Source: JAAZAI01 sp050942875 (lineage in GTDB: Bacteria; Verrucomicrobiota; Kiritimatiellia; RFP12; UBA3636). From it: DNA of 43,730 bases. The translations under genes were made by a program, and so were the position numbers. The notes below the pieces were generated by a model. It made no database searches. It worked only from the letters and a program-made list of their open reading frames with translations, and was not told where the DNA came from. Shown here piece after piece: positions 14,702-22,782 of this stretch. Every line of letters begins with the position of its first letter. Positions within the stretch are counted from its first letter, which is position 1. The stretch lies in contig JBMNOD010000022.1 of NCBI GenBank assembly GCA_050942875.1, forward strand, positions 1 through 43,730. The letters run 5' to 3'.

Positions 14702-15421
14702 ATGCTTTACGACGCGCATGTCCATCTCCAGTCCTTTCCGGCGGCGATGCTGCCGACGGTGATGGCGCGTGCCCGCGCGGCGGGAGTGGGGCGGTTCGGC
14801 TGCTGCGGCACGTCGCCGGCGGACTGGGATCGGGTGATGGCGATCGCGCAGGCCGAACCGGGCGTCGAGCCGTCCTGCGGTCTTCATCCGTGGCACTGTG
14901 CCGACCCCGCCGCTCCGGCGGACTGGCTGGAGCGTTTGGAGGCGTTGCTGGCGGCGCATCCCGGGCTTGGCGTCGGCGAAATCGGGCTTGACGCGCTGCG
15001 CCCCGATCCCGAGGCGCAGATGCAGGCCTTTCGCGAACAGCTTGCGCTGGCGGCTCGCGAAGGCCGCGCCGTGGCGCTTCACTGCGTCCGCGCGCACGGC
15101 GAGATGATCGAGGCGCTGCGTCCCATCGCCGATGCGCTGCCGCGCATGCTGCTCCATGGCGCCGCGTGCTCCTCCGAAATTTGGCGCGAGCACGAGCGGC
15201 TGGGCGTTTGCGTGAGCATCGGGCCGGCGGTGCTGAACCCCCGCTCGCGGCGCATCCGCGAGCTGGCGCGGATCGTGCCGGAGGGGCGGCTGTTTTTCGA
15301 GACCGACGCGCCCGACATGGCGATCAACGGTTGCGCCGTGGACGATTTTGGCGGACGCAATGCGCCCGAGAACCTCCCGCGCATCATCGCGGAAGTCCGT
15401 CGCATCCGCGCCGAGGGTTGA
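14702..15421 (+). CDS. TatD-family metal-dependent hydrolase
   Basis: The 239-residue product has the TatD/TIM-barrel metallo-hydrolase marks: DAHVHL (4-9, the HxH metal ligands), CGLHPW, GEIGLD, VALHCVRAHGEM, LLHGAA, and FFETDAPDM near the end. TatD proteins are Mg-dependent 3'-5' exonucleases or other phosphohydrolases; the exact substrate is not predictable. The usual HxFSG motif is LHGAACSS here, and the protein is somewhat shorter than the ~260-residue average. It starts immediately after the hldD stop (TAAATG), so it is probably translated by coupling from the same mRNA. Confidence 0.85.
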   Translation: MLYDAHVHLQSFPAAMLPTVMARARAAGVGRFGCCGTSPADWDRVMAIAQAEPGVEPSCGLHPWHCADPAAPADWLERLEALLAAHPGLGVGEIGLDALRPDPEAQMQAFREQLALAAREGRAVALHCVRAHGEMIEALRPIADALPRMLLHGAACSSEIWREHERLGVCVSIGPAVLNPRSRRIRELARIVPEGRLFFETDAPDMAINGCAVDDFGGRNAPENLPRIIAEVRRIRAEG

Positions 15422-15485
15422 ACGAGCAGCCGGGCGACGACGGCATTGGGAGCATTTTCTCCTTCAAGATGCGCCTCAAGGCGAC

Positions 15486-18400
15486 CTACGGGGTGCGAGT
15501 TCGTACTGTTCCACTGTGCTTGGAATCAACATCAAACAGGCCTCCCGGACCTTCCGGCTGCTTTTGCTGCAATTTAAGGGTTGCCTTGTCCTCGGACAGC
15601 TTTTTCCCATTCAGATCGTACAAGACGACATGAGGATGATATTCCGCATAATATCCCTCAGGAAGCGTATACTCATGCGTTACGGTGGAAGTCCAACCTC
15701 TTGTGACCTCTGTCGGCGATTTGTCGCCATAGTTCCATTCGAAACGGTAGTCGCCCCTGGGAGTCGCTTCGGCGCTGAACGTATGTTCAACCGTTGTTTC
15801 GCCTTCTGCCAATTCATGGACCACGGTTTTCGGTTTTTTGATGTAGACGTTGACAACCTCCGGCAAGTCACCGGAACGGTATTCATGCACAAGCCGATAG
15901 TCCCTGAATATCTTTATGCCGACGGTCACTTTGGAAGGCGGCAGGATTGAATCCGCATGCATGGGCGGATCCACCTCGAAGGCTTTCCCGTCTTCCACCT
16001 TGTCGATCTCCGTGGCAAAATCCGCTTTGTCGTTCAGGACGACCTTGGCCGTGAAGGGGGGCTCGCCCGGCTTTTGCCGGGGCAGCGTCGGCTTGAATTT
16101 AAGCTTGTCCCCGAAGGCAAGGGTGGTGTTCTTCACCTTCCTTTGCACGTCCTCCTGGTTTTCCCACCGGATGGACGTGGCATGGGCGTTGATTTTGAGG
16201 CTGTCGGCCTTCAGCGGAAGCCCGTGGAAGAATGCGACCAGCGCGTAGGCGTCCCCCTTCTTGTAGGGCACCAGCGCCTCCTGCAAGATTCTGTCGTCCT
16301 TGGTGTTGACATAGCCCAAAGGCTTCAGCTCCGCCGTCGAACGGTCGGACATCGCCAGTCCCGGAAGCCGATATATTTCTCCAATCATGTCGGCGCTTGA
16401 TGTTTCAAACCACAACGACCGGTGCAGCGCCGTCTCGTCGGCGAACATGGATTTCTCGTTGACGTCGAAACGGAAGATGCCAAAGCTCTCCGCCTTGACA
16501 TCCATGTGGTTGAACCTTGACTGGTTGCCCAAGTTGAAAATGTCCTTCACGCCACCCTCCCCGGGGGGTATGGCGGGCATGAAGGAACGTGTCGAGGCGT
16601 CCCGCCAGAAGCTCTCGTAAAGCGTTTGCAACTTGGCGTGGCAAGTCTTTTGAACGTGACGGTCCAGGGTTGAATTAATGTCGGAAAGCATGCTGTAGTT
16701 TTCGACGACCGCATTCCACATGTCCTTGAATTTCCGCCCCCGGTCTTCTGTATCGCTTTGCTTTTCCGTGACGATGTAGTCAAGAAACGCCGACATGCCG
16801 TATTCATGAGTCGTGTTGAATGTGTAATAGGGGGTTGTGCATTCGGTGCCGTTGTGAAGGGTTTCAATGCCGACGCGGGTTCCGATGAACCGCGCCGCAT
16901 ATTCCGCGGTCGCTTCCAGGAACCACTTGTTGTAGGCCAGGAACCTGTTGACGACATTGTCCTCGGACAGATGGTCCCGGGCTTTGTCCTTGAGGCCATT
17001 GGCCATGTAGAACAGCTTCTTGCCGAGCTGGCGGTGCTGCACGGCATGGAACAATTCATGGGCGCAGGTCAAGGCCATGTCGCCCTTGGGATACTCGCTG
17101 GGCATGGTGATGTTTCCGGACGCCATGCTGTAGCTCGCCCCCGGGCCGTTGCAGGCGGGTTCAATGTAAACCTTGAGGGGGTCGGGTTTGACTTCATATT
17201 TTTCAATCCTGCGAGGCATCGGCGGCAGCCCCAGACCCCCTCCTGCACGAGGAAGCCGCGAATAGGCTTTTAAGTCTTCTTCCTCATGGACTGCAGCTTT
17301 ATAGGTGATCGGCATGTTGCCTTCCCCGAAGAGGGCCGAATACTCCCGAAAAGCGACGGAAAAGGCCGCCGCCATTTCTTTGGCCTTGTCCGGCAGGCCG
17401 ACGTCTTTCTCTGCATCGGAACGACGATAGAGGACAATGACATATTCTTGATCCTCCACGCCAATGAATTCCTCGTTCGACAAATCATTCACGTATCTCT
17501 GTACCCGGATGCCTAGATCAGCCGTCTTGTCTTTCACAGATCCCCAGGTCTGACGTGCAGCCTCTTTTGTGGACGTCAAGGCCTTGTCCACTTGCTTTGG
17601 CATTTCCTTCCTGAGATGGTCCCTCAGCCTTCGCCACCCGCTGAAATGCGTTGTCATGACATACAATCTCCCGTCGGCAAGGTTGTACGCCGTCTCCGCC
17701 AGGACCCACATCCCGAAAACATCGTCAAAATACTGGATCCGGGTGCGATCGGCCTCCTCCTCGTCGCCGACATCGATGCCGAACAACACCGGCTTTTCGA
17801 AAAACACATGCCGTCCGTCCGCATCGGTGATTTCAAATTCATCCACAATGGAGTAATGCGGGCTGTCCTCGAGACAAGGCGCGTCATGCTTGCAGACCCT
17901 GACTTCCTGTTCCCGCGCCACGCTTCCCGACGGGATGAACATTTTAAACCCGGTCCCCTCGATCGTCTCGTCCCTGTCCCGCGAAACCGTCCGCCTTGCA
18001 AGCTCCGTTCTCTGGTTCTCCGCGAAATCGGCCACGATGCTTTTCTTTTCGTAAAGCGGCGGATTCTCGACGACAATCCTCCGCGGACCCCCTTTCGTCT
18101 CCTGGGGCACGACGACGGTGATGGCGGACTCCCCCCAGGCCGTGATCCTGGCCGGACGTCCGTCAATGCTGACGGCGCTGTTGTCCATGTCGTAGGCTCC
18201 GAAGTCCCGGCCCGCGATTTCGATCGCCCTTCCGGCATGGAACTGGCCCGTCACGCCTTCGATTTCCGTTGCGGGCAATCCACCGGGATTCCGAGGCCGC
18301 GGTTTCATGGATTCCACAAGCCGCGGAAAGAGCAGCAGCAGCGTCCCGATGCACAGGATGGCCATGCCGGCTGCAGCGACCCTCGGCAACCTCGCCGGGC

Positions 18401-18986
18401 TTCCCTTCCTGGGGGGTCGCCCCTGCGATGGGAGCGGAGGCGGCAATGGTCGCGCAAGCCGGGGTGGGAGCGGGGGTGGCGTTGCGGATGCGCCCTTCGC
18501 GGGTCGCGCGGGCTGCGATGGGAGCGGGGGCGGCAATGGTCGCGCAAGCCGGGGTGGGAGCGGGGGCGGCGTTGCGGATGCGCCCTTCGCGGGTCGCGCG
18601 GGCTTCGCGGGTCGCGCGGGCTGTGATGGGAGCGGGGGCGGCGTTGCGGACGCGTCCTTCGCGGGACGTGGGGGCATGGACGTCGTTGGCCGCGGGAGTG
18701 GCGCCGACGCAGATTCCACCGCCTGCACCGCCCGCAGGGCTTCGTCCCGGCGCGCACCGCATTCATGGCAGAATTTTGCGTTGTCCGACAGGGTTGCGCC
18801 GCACTGTGAACAATACATCAGGGCTTCGTCCCGGCGCGCACCGCATTCATGGCAGAATTTTGCGTTGTCCGACAGGGTTGCGCCGCACTGTGAACAATAC
18901 ATCAGGGCTTCGGCTCGACGTGCGCCGCATCGGCGGCAGAATTTTGCGTTGTCTGACATGGTTGCATTGCACTGTGAACAATACAT
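15486..18986 (-). CDS. Large zinc-ribbon, membrane-anchored surface protein with a HELFH metallopeptidase-like centre
   Basis: ATG 18986 is chosen because GCGAGGGG precedes it and the product starts with the first zinc ribbon. Architecture of the 1166 residues: three 28-residue zinc ribbons (MYCSQCGATLSDNAKFCHEC type, 1-84); a Pro/Arg/Ala-rich linker of repeated GASATPPPLPPRLARPLPPP (about 110-190); one membrane helix (203-221); an IPT/TIG-like domain (about 236-320, IEIAGRDFGAYD..ITVVVP); a ZU5/adhesin-like stretch; a central MALTCAHELFHAVQHRQ near 640, the HExxH zinc site of gluzincin-type peptidases with a possible third ligand in EATAEYAARF; and a PKD-like domain near the C-terminus (FEWNYGDKSP..VTHEYTLPEG). 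Ribbons would be cytoplasmic and the rest outside. Function unknown; a peptidase acting on surface substrates is inference. Confidence 0.75.
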   Translation of the reverse strand: MYCSQCNATMSDNAKFCRRCGARRAEALMYCSQCGATLSDNAKFCHECGARRDEALMYCSQCGATLSDNAKFCHECGARRDEALRAVQAVESASAPLPRPTTSMPPRPAKDASATPPPLPSQPARPAKPARPAKGASATPPPLPPRLARPLPPPLPSQPARPAKGASATPPPLPPRLARPLPPPLPSQGRPPRKGSPARLPRVAAAGMAILCIGTLLLLFPRLVESMKPRPRNPGGLPATEIEGVTGQFHAGRAIEIAGRDFGAYDMDNSAVSIDGRPARITAWGESAITVVVPQETKGGPRRIVVENPPLYEKKSIVADFAENQRTELARRTVSRDRDETIEGTGFKMFIPSGSVAREQEVRVCKHDAPCLEDSPHYSIVDEFEITDADGRHVFFEKPVLFGIDVGDEEEADRTRIQYFDDVFGMWVLAETAYNLADGRLYVMTTHFSGWRRLRDHLRKEMPKQVDKALTSTKEAARQTWGSVKDKTADLGIRVQRYVNDLSNEEFIGVEDQEYVIVLYRRSDAEKDVGLPDKAKEMAAAFSVAFREYSALFGEGNMPITYKAAVHEEEDLKAYSRLPRAGGGLGLPPMPRRIEKYEVKPDPLKVYIEPACNGPGASYSMASGNITMPSEYPKGDMALTCAHELFHAVQHRQLGKKLFYMANGLKDKARDHLSEDNVVNRFLAYNKWFLEATAEYAARFIGTRVGIETLHNGTECTTPYYTFNTTHEYGMSAFLDYIVTEKQSDTEDRGRKFKDMWNAVVENYSMLSDINSTLDRHVQKTCHAKLQTLYESFWRDASTRSFMPAIPPGEGGVKDIFNLGNQSRFNHMDVKAESFGIFRFDVNEKSMFADETALHRSLWFETSSADMIGEIYRLPGLAMSDRSTAELKPLGYVNTKDDRILQEALVPYKKGDAYALVAFFHGLPLKADSLKINAHATSIRWENQEDVQRKVKNTTLAFGDKLKFKPTLPRQKPGEPPFTAKVVLNDKADFATEIDKVEDGKAFEVDPPMHADSILPPSKVTVGIKIFRDYRLVHEYRSGDLPEVVNVYIKKPKTVVHELAEGETTVEHTFSAEATPRGDYRFEWNYGDKSPTEVTRGWTSTVTHEYTLPEGYYAEYHPHVVLYDLNGKKLSEDKATLKLQQKQPEGPGGLFDVDSKHSGTVRTRTP
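18427..18660. repeat. 90 bp tandem repeat coding the proline-rich linker
   Basis: Units starting GATGGGAGCGG occur at 18427, 18517 and 18625 (90 and 108 bp apart; the larger step includes an extra 18 bp). They encode the repeated PPPLP-type linker of the surface protein. All changes preserve frame. Confidence 0.8.
18735..18902. repeat. Two identical 84 bp tandem repeats coding zinc ribbons
   Basis: 18735-18818 and 18819-18902 appear identical base for base. A third, diverged unit follows to 18986. Each encodes one 28-residue CxxC..CxxC ribbon, pointing to a very recent duplication or gene conversion. Confidence 0.9.
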
Positions 18987-19150
18987 GACCCCTCGCTTTT
19001 TCTGAGCTGTCCGTGTGATGATCTTGGAACGGCCGCCGGCAGTGTGGCAAACGACCATGATGAAAGGTGGCTTCAGTGATCGGCATTGATTTTATCATTG
19101 CACATTAGGAATGCAAGAGTAAAGAGCGTTGTCAAAGGGATGTCTATTTT

Positions 19151-19348
19151 TTGATCGACAAAAAGGTGGGCGGCATCGTCAAGGAGGTCAGAGCGTTGCG
19201 GAAAAACTACCGCGAAAAAGGTTCTGGGCCTAAAGCCACGCTTCGGGACAAAGACCTCGAACCGATTGAATTATTGGCTACGACGCATGCCGCCCACGAG
19301 CTGGCAGTCTGGGCCATTGAGTCGCAAGAAGTCAACAAGAAAATTTAG
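19151..19348 (+). CDS. Hypothetical short protein or gene relic
   Basis: An open frame from TTG 19151 encodes 65 residues (KVGGIVKEVRALRKNYREKG..LLATTHAAHELAVWAIESQE). The frame is open from 19109 without ATG and has no ribosome-binding site. The composition (helical, charged, ending IESQEVNKKI) is protein-like, so it may be the 3' end of a lost gene. No family recognised. Confidence 0.25.
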   Translation: MIDKKVGGIVKEVRALRKNYREKGSGPKATLRDKDLEPIELLATTHAAHELAVWAIESQEVNKKI

Positions 19349-19504
19349 CTTTCCCAAAATTGGGGACTGATTTCAAATATTCGTTGCGATTACCGAACTC
19401 GGCTTTTCTTCATCATGGCCGAAACCTCGATCACCCACCCCTTGATTAAAGCCTCGATCAACTTCATTTGTATGATCAAAAAAGATGTCATAGGCAATTA
19501 TTTG

Positions 19505-19533
19505 TTGTAATCACACGGGCGCAGTGTTATAGT
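19505..19533 (+). promoter_or_regulatory. Predicted promoter of the N6-methylase gene
   Basis: TTGTAA (19505-19510), 17 bases, TATAGT (19528-19533). A start near 19540 would give a 30 nt leader containing the AAAAAGGA ribosome-binding site and a six-codon ATG frame (19549) that stops right at the methylase start codon. Confidence 0.5.
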
Positions 19534-19569
19534 GGAAGCAATTCCAACATGAAAAAGGAACAATTCTAA

Positions 19570-21477
19570 ATGAACAGTCGTTCTCTCAGTCTCCTGTACC
19601 AGAAAGCCCATGACAGGATGCGCGACGTCGATGGATTGCTTCCGCTGGAGTCGTTCGACGAGCTCCTGAAGTTCCTTTTCTTCAAGGAATGTCAAGAAGC
19701 GTCAGAACAGCAAGGGGATCCCTTGCTGGATATCGATGGTCTGTTTCGCCGCACCCATCTTCGGGATCCTGTTGATGTGCGTCAAGCCTTCCCGTCCCTC
19801 CTGAAAGACAAAGCGCCATGGGCGCTACAGCTCTGGCGTGACGGTGTTTTTCACATGTCCGACTCGACGCTCCTCGGCATTCAGGACATCTTCTCGCCGA
19901 TTAGACTTTCCGATCTTCCTCTCGACATCAGAAGCACGGCTCTGCGAACGTTTCTAACCCCCGAGATCAGGCGTGGTCTTGGCATCTACTTGACCCCAGA
20001 AGACGTTGTGCGAACAATGGTCGCCATCGTTGACCCCATGCCATCCGAAACTGTCTTCGATCCTGCTTGCGGTTCCGGGACGTTTCTGGTCGAGGCAATC
20101 AAGCACATGGCCAAAGTGCGAACCAGGCGGTCCCAACGGCCCACTGTTTTCGGTATAGACAAGAACCCTCGGATGCTCCTTCTTGCGGAGTTGAACCTCG
20201 GGCATGGCCCTGACGCAGCGTTCAAGAGGACATGTGCCGACTCGCTTCGCATGCTTGGCACCGAAGATGTGGCATTGTCATTGGGGATAAGGCCAAACAG
20301 CATGGATGTCATTCTCACCAATCCGCCCTTTGGCATGACAATGACGCGTGATGCCGGGGTCATGGATCAGTACCAAGTCGGAGCAACCTTCAATGGAAAC
20401 GACCAAGACAAGGTGCCCAGTGAGATTTTGTTTCTCGAACTTTGCCTCCGGCTCCTTCGTCCGGGCGGTCGCCTCGGGATCGTTCTGCCCCGCAGTGTCA
20501 TAACAAACGATCGCCTGGCATTTGCCCGGGCGTCTATCGATACGCTTGGCTACCTGACTCATCTTATCGACCTCCCGCCAGAAACTTTCGCCGCCACGGG
20601 AACACAGACTACCACCGTGGCCGCCTTTTTTAAGAAGCACTCGGATCAGCGTCGAGTGAATCACACAACCATTCAAGTCTGCCATGTCTCAAATGTCGGA
20701 TACGACAGCACGGGGCGTCATCAAGACGGCAATCAACTTCCCGATTTGCCTGGCCGACTCCTTTCATGCACCGATTCGGATGCTGATCCTCCAATACATG
20801 TCTACCACGACATCCCTTCGTCCGAAAGCCTGCAACGGTCCGCTGGACTTCTCTTTCAGAGAACACAAGTCAACAACGGGATGGCGCTTCACCGATTCGT
20901 CGAACTCGCTGGCACAGGACGCACTCCGCCTCGTGCGGCATATACCGATGACGGCATGTTCATCCTGAAAGTGGGCAATTTGACGGGGCGAGGCGTGGAT
21001 TGGGATCCACGCGACAGGAACTTCGTCTCCTACGCAGAGGCTCGCAAGCGCGCAACATCCGACAACCTCATGATTCAGAAGGGCGACATCCTGCTGACGT
21101 CATCCGCGCATTCACCAAAATACATCGCCAAGAAGGTGGACATTGTCACGTTCATACCGAAGGAGTACGAGACGTTGGGCGTAACATTTGTGGGCGAGAT
21201 CATCCGTGTTCGTGCAAAAGAGGGCGTCGATCCCTATCTGCTTCTGGCGGCGCTGAGGCATCCGACCGTGAGAGATGATTTGCAGGCAGTCGTGAGAGGG
21301 CAGACGGCCCACCTCAACCCTTGCGACCTGATGAATGTAAACATCCCATGCGACCTCGCGCAGCCTTCTGCTGGATTGAAGGAGATCGCCGCCATCTTCC
21401 GCAAGGAGACGGAACTTGCCTTCCAGCTCAATTCGCTGTCCATCGACGCGATGACCCGACTCGCTTCTCTCTACTAA
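19570..21477 (+). CDS. N6-adenine DNA methylase with a fused specificity domain
   Basis: The 635-residue product has an N-terminal helical domain like type I HsdM (MNSRSLSLLYQKAHDRMRDV), the SAM-binding motif DPACGSGTFLVEA (about 164-176) and the catalytic motif NPPFG (about 251-255). The C-terminal ~200 residues resemble a target-recognition domain of HsdS type (LVQ/VELAGTGRTPPRAAYTDD, VGNLTGRGVDW, KGDILLTSSAHSPKYIAKK, QTAHLNPCDLMNVNIP). A single chain carrying both modification and recognition is usual for gamma-class methylases of type II systems. The convergent endonuclease-like gene 146 bp downstream is the likely partner. The ribosome-binding site AAGGA lies 10 bases before the ATG. GC content is lower than in the housekeeping genes. 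Confidence 0.88.
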   Translation: MNSRSLSLLYQKAHDRMRDVDGLLPLESFDELLKFLFFKECQEASEQQGDPLLDIDGLFRRTHLRDPVDVRQAFPSLLKDKAPWALQLWRDGVFHMSDSTLLGIQDIFSPIRLSDLPLDIRSTALRTFLTPEIRRGLGIYLTPEDVVRTMVAIVDPMPSETVFDPACGSGTFLVEAIKHMAKVRTRRSQRPTVFGIDKNPRMLLLAELNLGHGPDAAFKRTCADSLRMLGTEDVALSLGIRPNSMDVILTNPPFGMTMTRDAGVMDQYQVGATFNGNDQDKVPSEILFLELCLRLLRPGGRLGIVLPRSVITNDRLAFARASIDTLGYLTHLIDLPPETFAATGTQTTTVAAFFKKHSDQRRVNHTTIQVCHVSNVGYDSTGRHQDGNQLPDLPGRLLSCTDSDADPPIHVYHDIPSSESLQRSAGLLFQRTQVNNGMALHRFVELAGTGRTPPRAAYTDDGMFILKVGNLTGRGVDWDPRDRNFVSYAEARKRATSDNLMIQKGDILLTSSAHSPKYIAKKVDIVTFIPKEYETLGVTFVGEIIRVRAKEGVDPYLLLAALRHPTVRDDLQAVVRGQTAHLNPCDLMNVNIPCDLAQPSAGLKEIAAIFRKETELAFQLNSLSIDAMTRLASLY

Positions 21478-21504
21478 CCCGGCCATAATTCATGCTGCAA
21501 ATCA

Positions 21505-21558
21505 GGGGCACGGGTTTTCCAACCCGTGGACGAACACGGACAGGAATGTCCGTGCCCC
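21505..21558. repeat. 54 bp three-way-junction element, solo copy
   Basis: This is the cleanest copy: outer stem GGGGCA/TGCCCC, hairpin CGGGTT-TTCC-AACCCG, hairpin CGGACA-GGAA-TGTCCG, all perfectly paired, with complementary loops. It sits alone between the convergent methylase and endonuclease genes, without the rest of the composite repeat. Confidence 0.8.
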
Positions 21559-21623
21559 TTTCCCAACGCCAAATTCCAGATCCCATGCCTCAATCTCCGT
21601 GCGCAACGCTATTTGTGGCCGGG

Positions 21624-22574
21624 TTAGTAGCTCCGCACCCCGCGACGATAGGTGCTTGATTGCGGTGTCGCATGATCGGTGTCTCGCAGAGATAGACGCA
21701 CGCGCTGTTCCTCGTTCAAGCCCCTCTCTTCTACAGAACGACGAGCGGATGGATCCATGTGCTCAAGGATCTTTTTCCGCTCGTCGGGGATCAGAACATC
21801 GAGTGGCATCATCACTGGATTGATGTCCGCGCGGTTGCGCTCAGGCTCAACGCAAGTCTTGATGTCGATACTGGGTTCGGCATTTGCATGTGTGATCACA
21901 CAATGAAAGGTCAAGATGGGATTGCACATGTAGGACTGAAACGAGTAAGGCCAGAAGTTTTTGGGAGCGGGCGTTTTTTTCGCATTCTTCTGAATATGCG
22001 GAAGATAGATGTCGTTGAAGTAGTTGGTCATCAGTGTGCGAAAATGCTTATGACGTTCGTGTTTTGGCCAGATTTCAAATGCCTGAAACTGAATTGTGTC
22101 CCAGTCCTCTTGGTCGAAGTTTGGGCAGTCTGCCAGTATCAAGACCACTCGGGGAACCTGGTCGAGAAGAAACTGCAGCTCCTTTTCGCTTTTAATTGCG
22201 AAGAGCCATTTGGAATCATGGTTCCGCTGGATGCTGGTGGAGTGGCACTGTGGACAAGTTGGTTCAATGCGGGCGACCGCCGCATCGCAGTCTTTGCACT
22301 TGTCAAGTTGGTCGATTCGAGAACAAGACTTCACCTCCGAGCCATCACAGAGGTCGTTGCCACGAGCGCCGGTTCGTTCACCCTCCATGCCCGTTATTAG
22401 CGATGCCAAGTGCTGGCCGGGATAGCCGATTTTCATGTTGGGCGTCTGTTTTGTGATTTTCGCCCAGCGGATAAAGTCCCTTCGCGGATGCAGGACAAGT
22501 TGCATCAACATGTTCTGGATTTGCTCGCGGTTGTTCCGCAGTGTGATCCGATCGGTTTTTGGTTGCATGTGCAT
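21624..22574 (-). CDS. Putative type II restriction endonuclease (MamI-like)
   Basis: The 316-residue product contains GYPGQHLASLITGMEGERTG, then ARGNDLCDGSEVKSCSRIDQ. D77-x2-E80-x-K82 fits a PD-(D/E)XK active site. A zinc-finger-like set follows at once: KCKDC (C93, C96) and CPQC (C107, C110). The order GERTGARG..DLxDGxEVKSCxRxDQLDKCKDC matches what I recall of the MamI endonuclease family; I could not check this. It converges on the N6-methylase/specificity gene, a usual layout for type II restriction-modification. The ATG at 22574 has GAGAAGAA upstream. The C-terminus (SSTYRRGVRSY) overlaps nothing. If right, it cleaves the site that the methylase protects. Confidence 0.6.
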   Translation of the reverse strand: MHMQPKTDRITLRNNREQIQNMLMQLVLHPRRDFIRWAKITKQTPNMKIGYPGQHLASLITGMEGERTGARGNDLCDGSEVKSCSRIDQLDKCKDCDAAVARIEPTCPQCHSTSIQRNHDSKWLFAIKSEKELQFLLDQVPRVVLILADCPNFDQEDWDTIQFQAFEIWPKHERHKHFRTLMTNYFNDIYLPHIQKNAKKTPAPKNFWPYSFQSYMCNPILTFHCVITHANAEPSIDIKTCVEPERNRADINPVMMPLDVLIPDERKKILEHMDPSARRSVEERGLNEEQRVRLSLRDTDHATPQSSTYRRGVRSY

Positions 22575-22782
22575 TATTCTTTCTTCTCTGTCGCCATTCT
22601 TGGCGGGGTGTCGTTTTGCGATCGGACGACACGGTTTTCAGGCAGTGGTCGCGCCAGGTCGCCGCAACATTGACGCTGTGGGCGCACAGCCTTGCGAGGC
22701 AGCGCGGGCAAGGGTTCGATGACGCCACGCTTCGGAACAGCATCTCGGCGATGCCCGCTGTGACGTCAGAATTTGCAACTAT

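Noticed and set aside
13514..15193. Long minus-strand frame opposite hldD and the TatD-like gene
   Set aside because: Shadow frame of two clear genes on the other strand.
19498..19695. Minus-strand frame opposite the start of the N6-methylase
   Set aside because: Overlaps the methylase start and promoter in antisense, with no ribosome-binding site.
22575..22782. Cys-rich minus-strand frame between the endonuclease and trkH
   Set aside because: Short, no start signal, no family resemblance; nothing else recognised in this gap.
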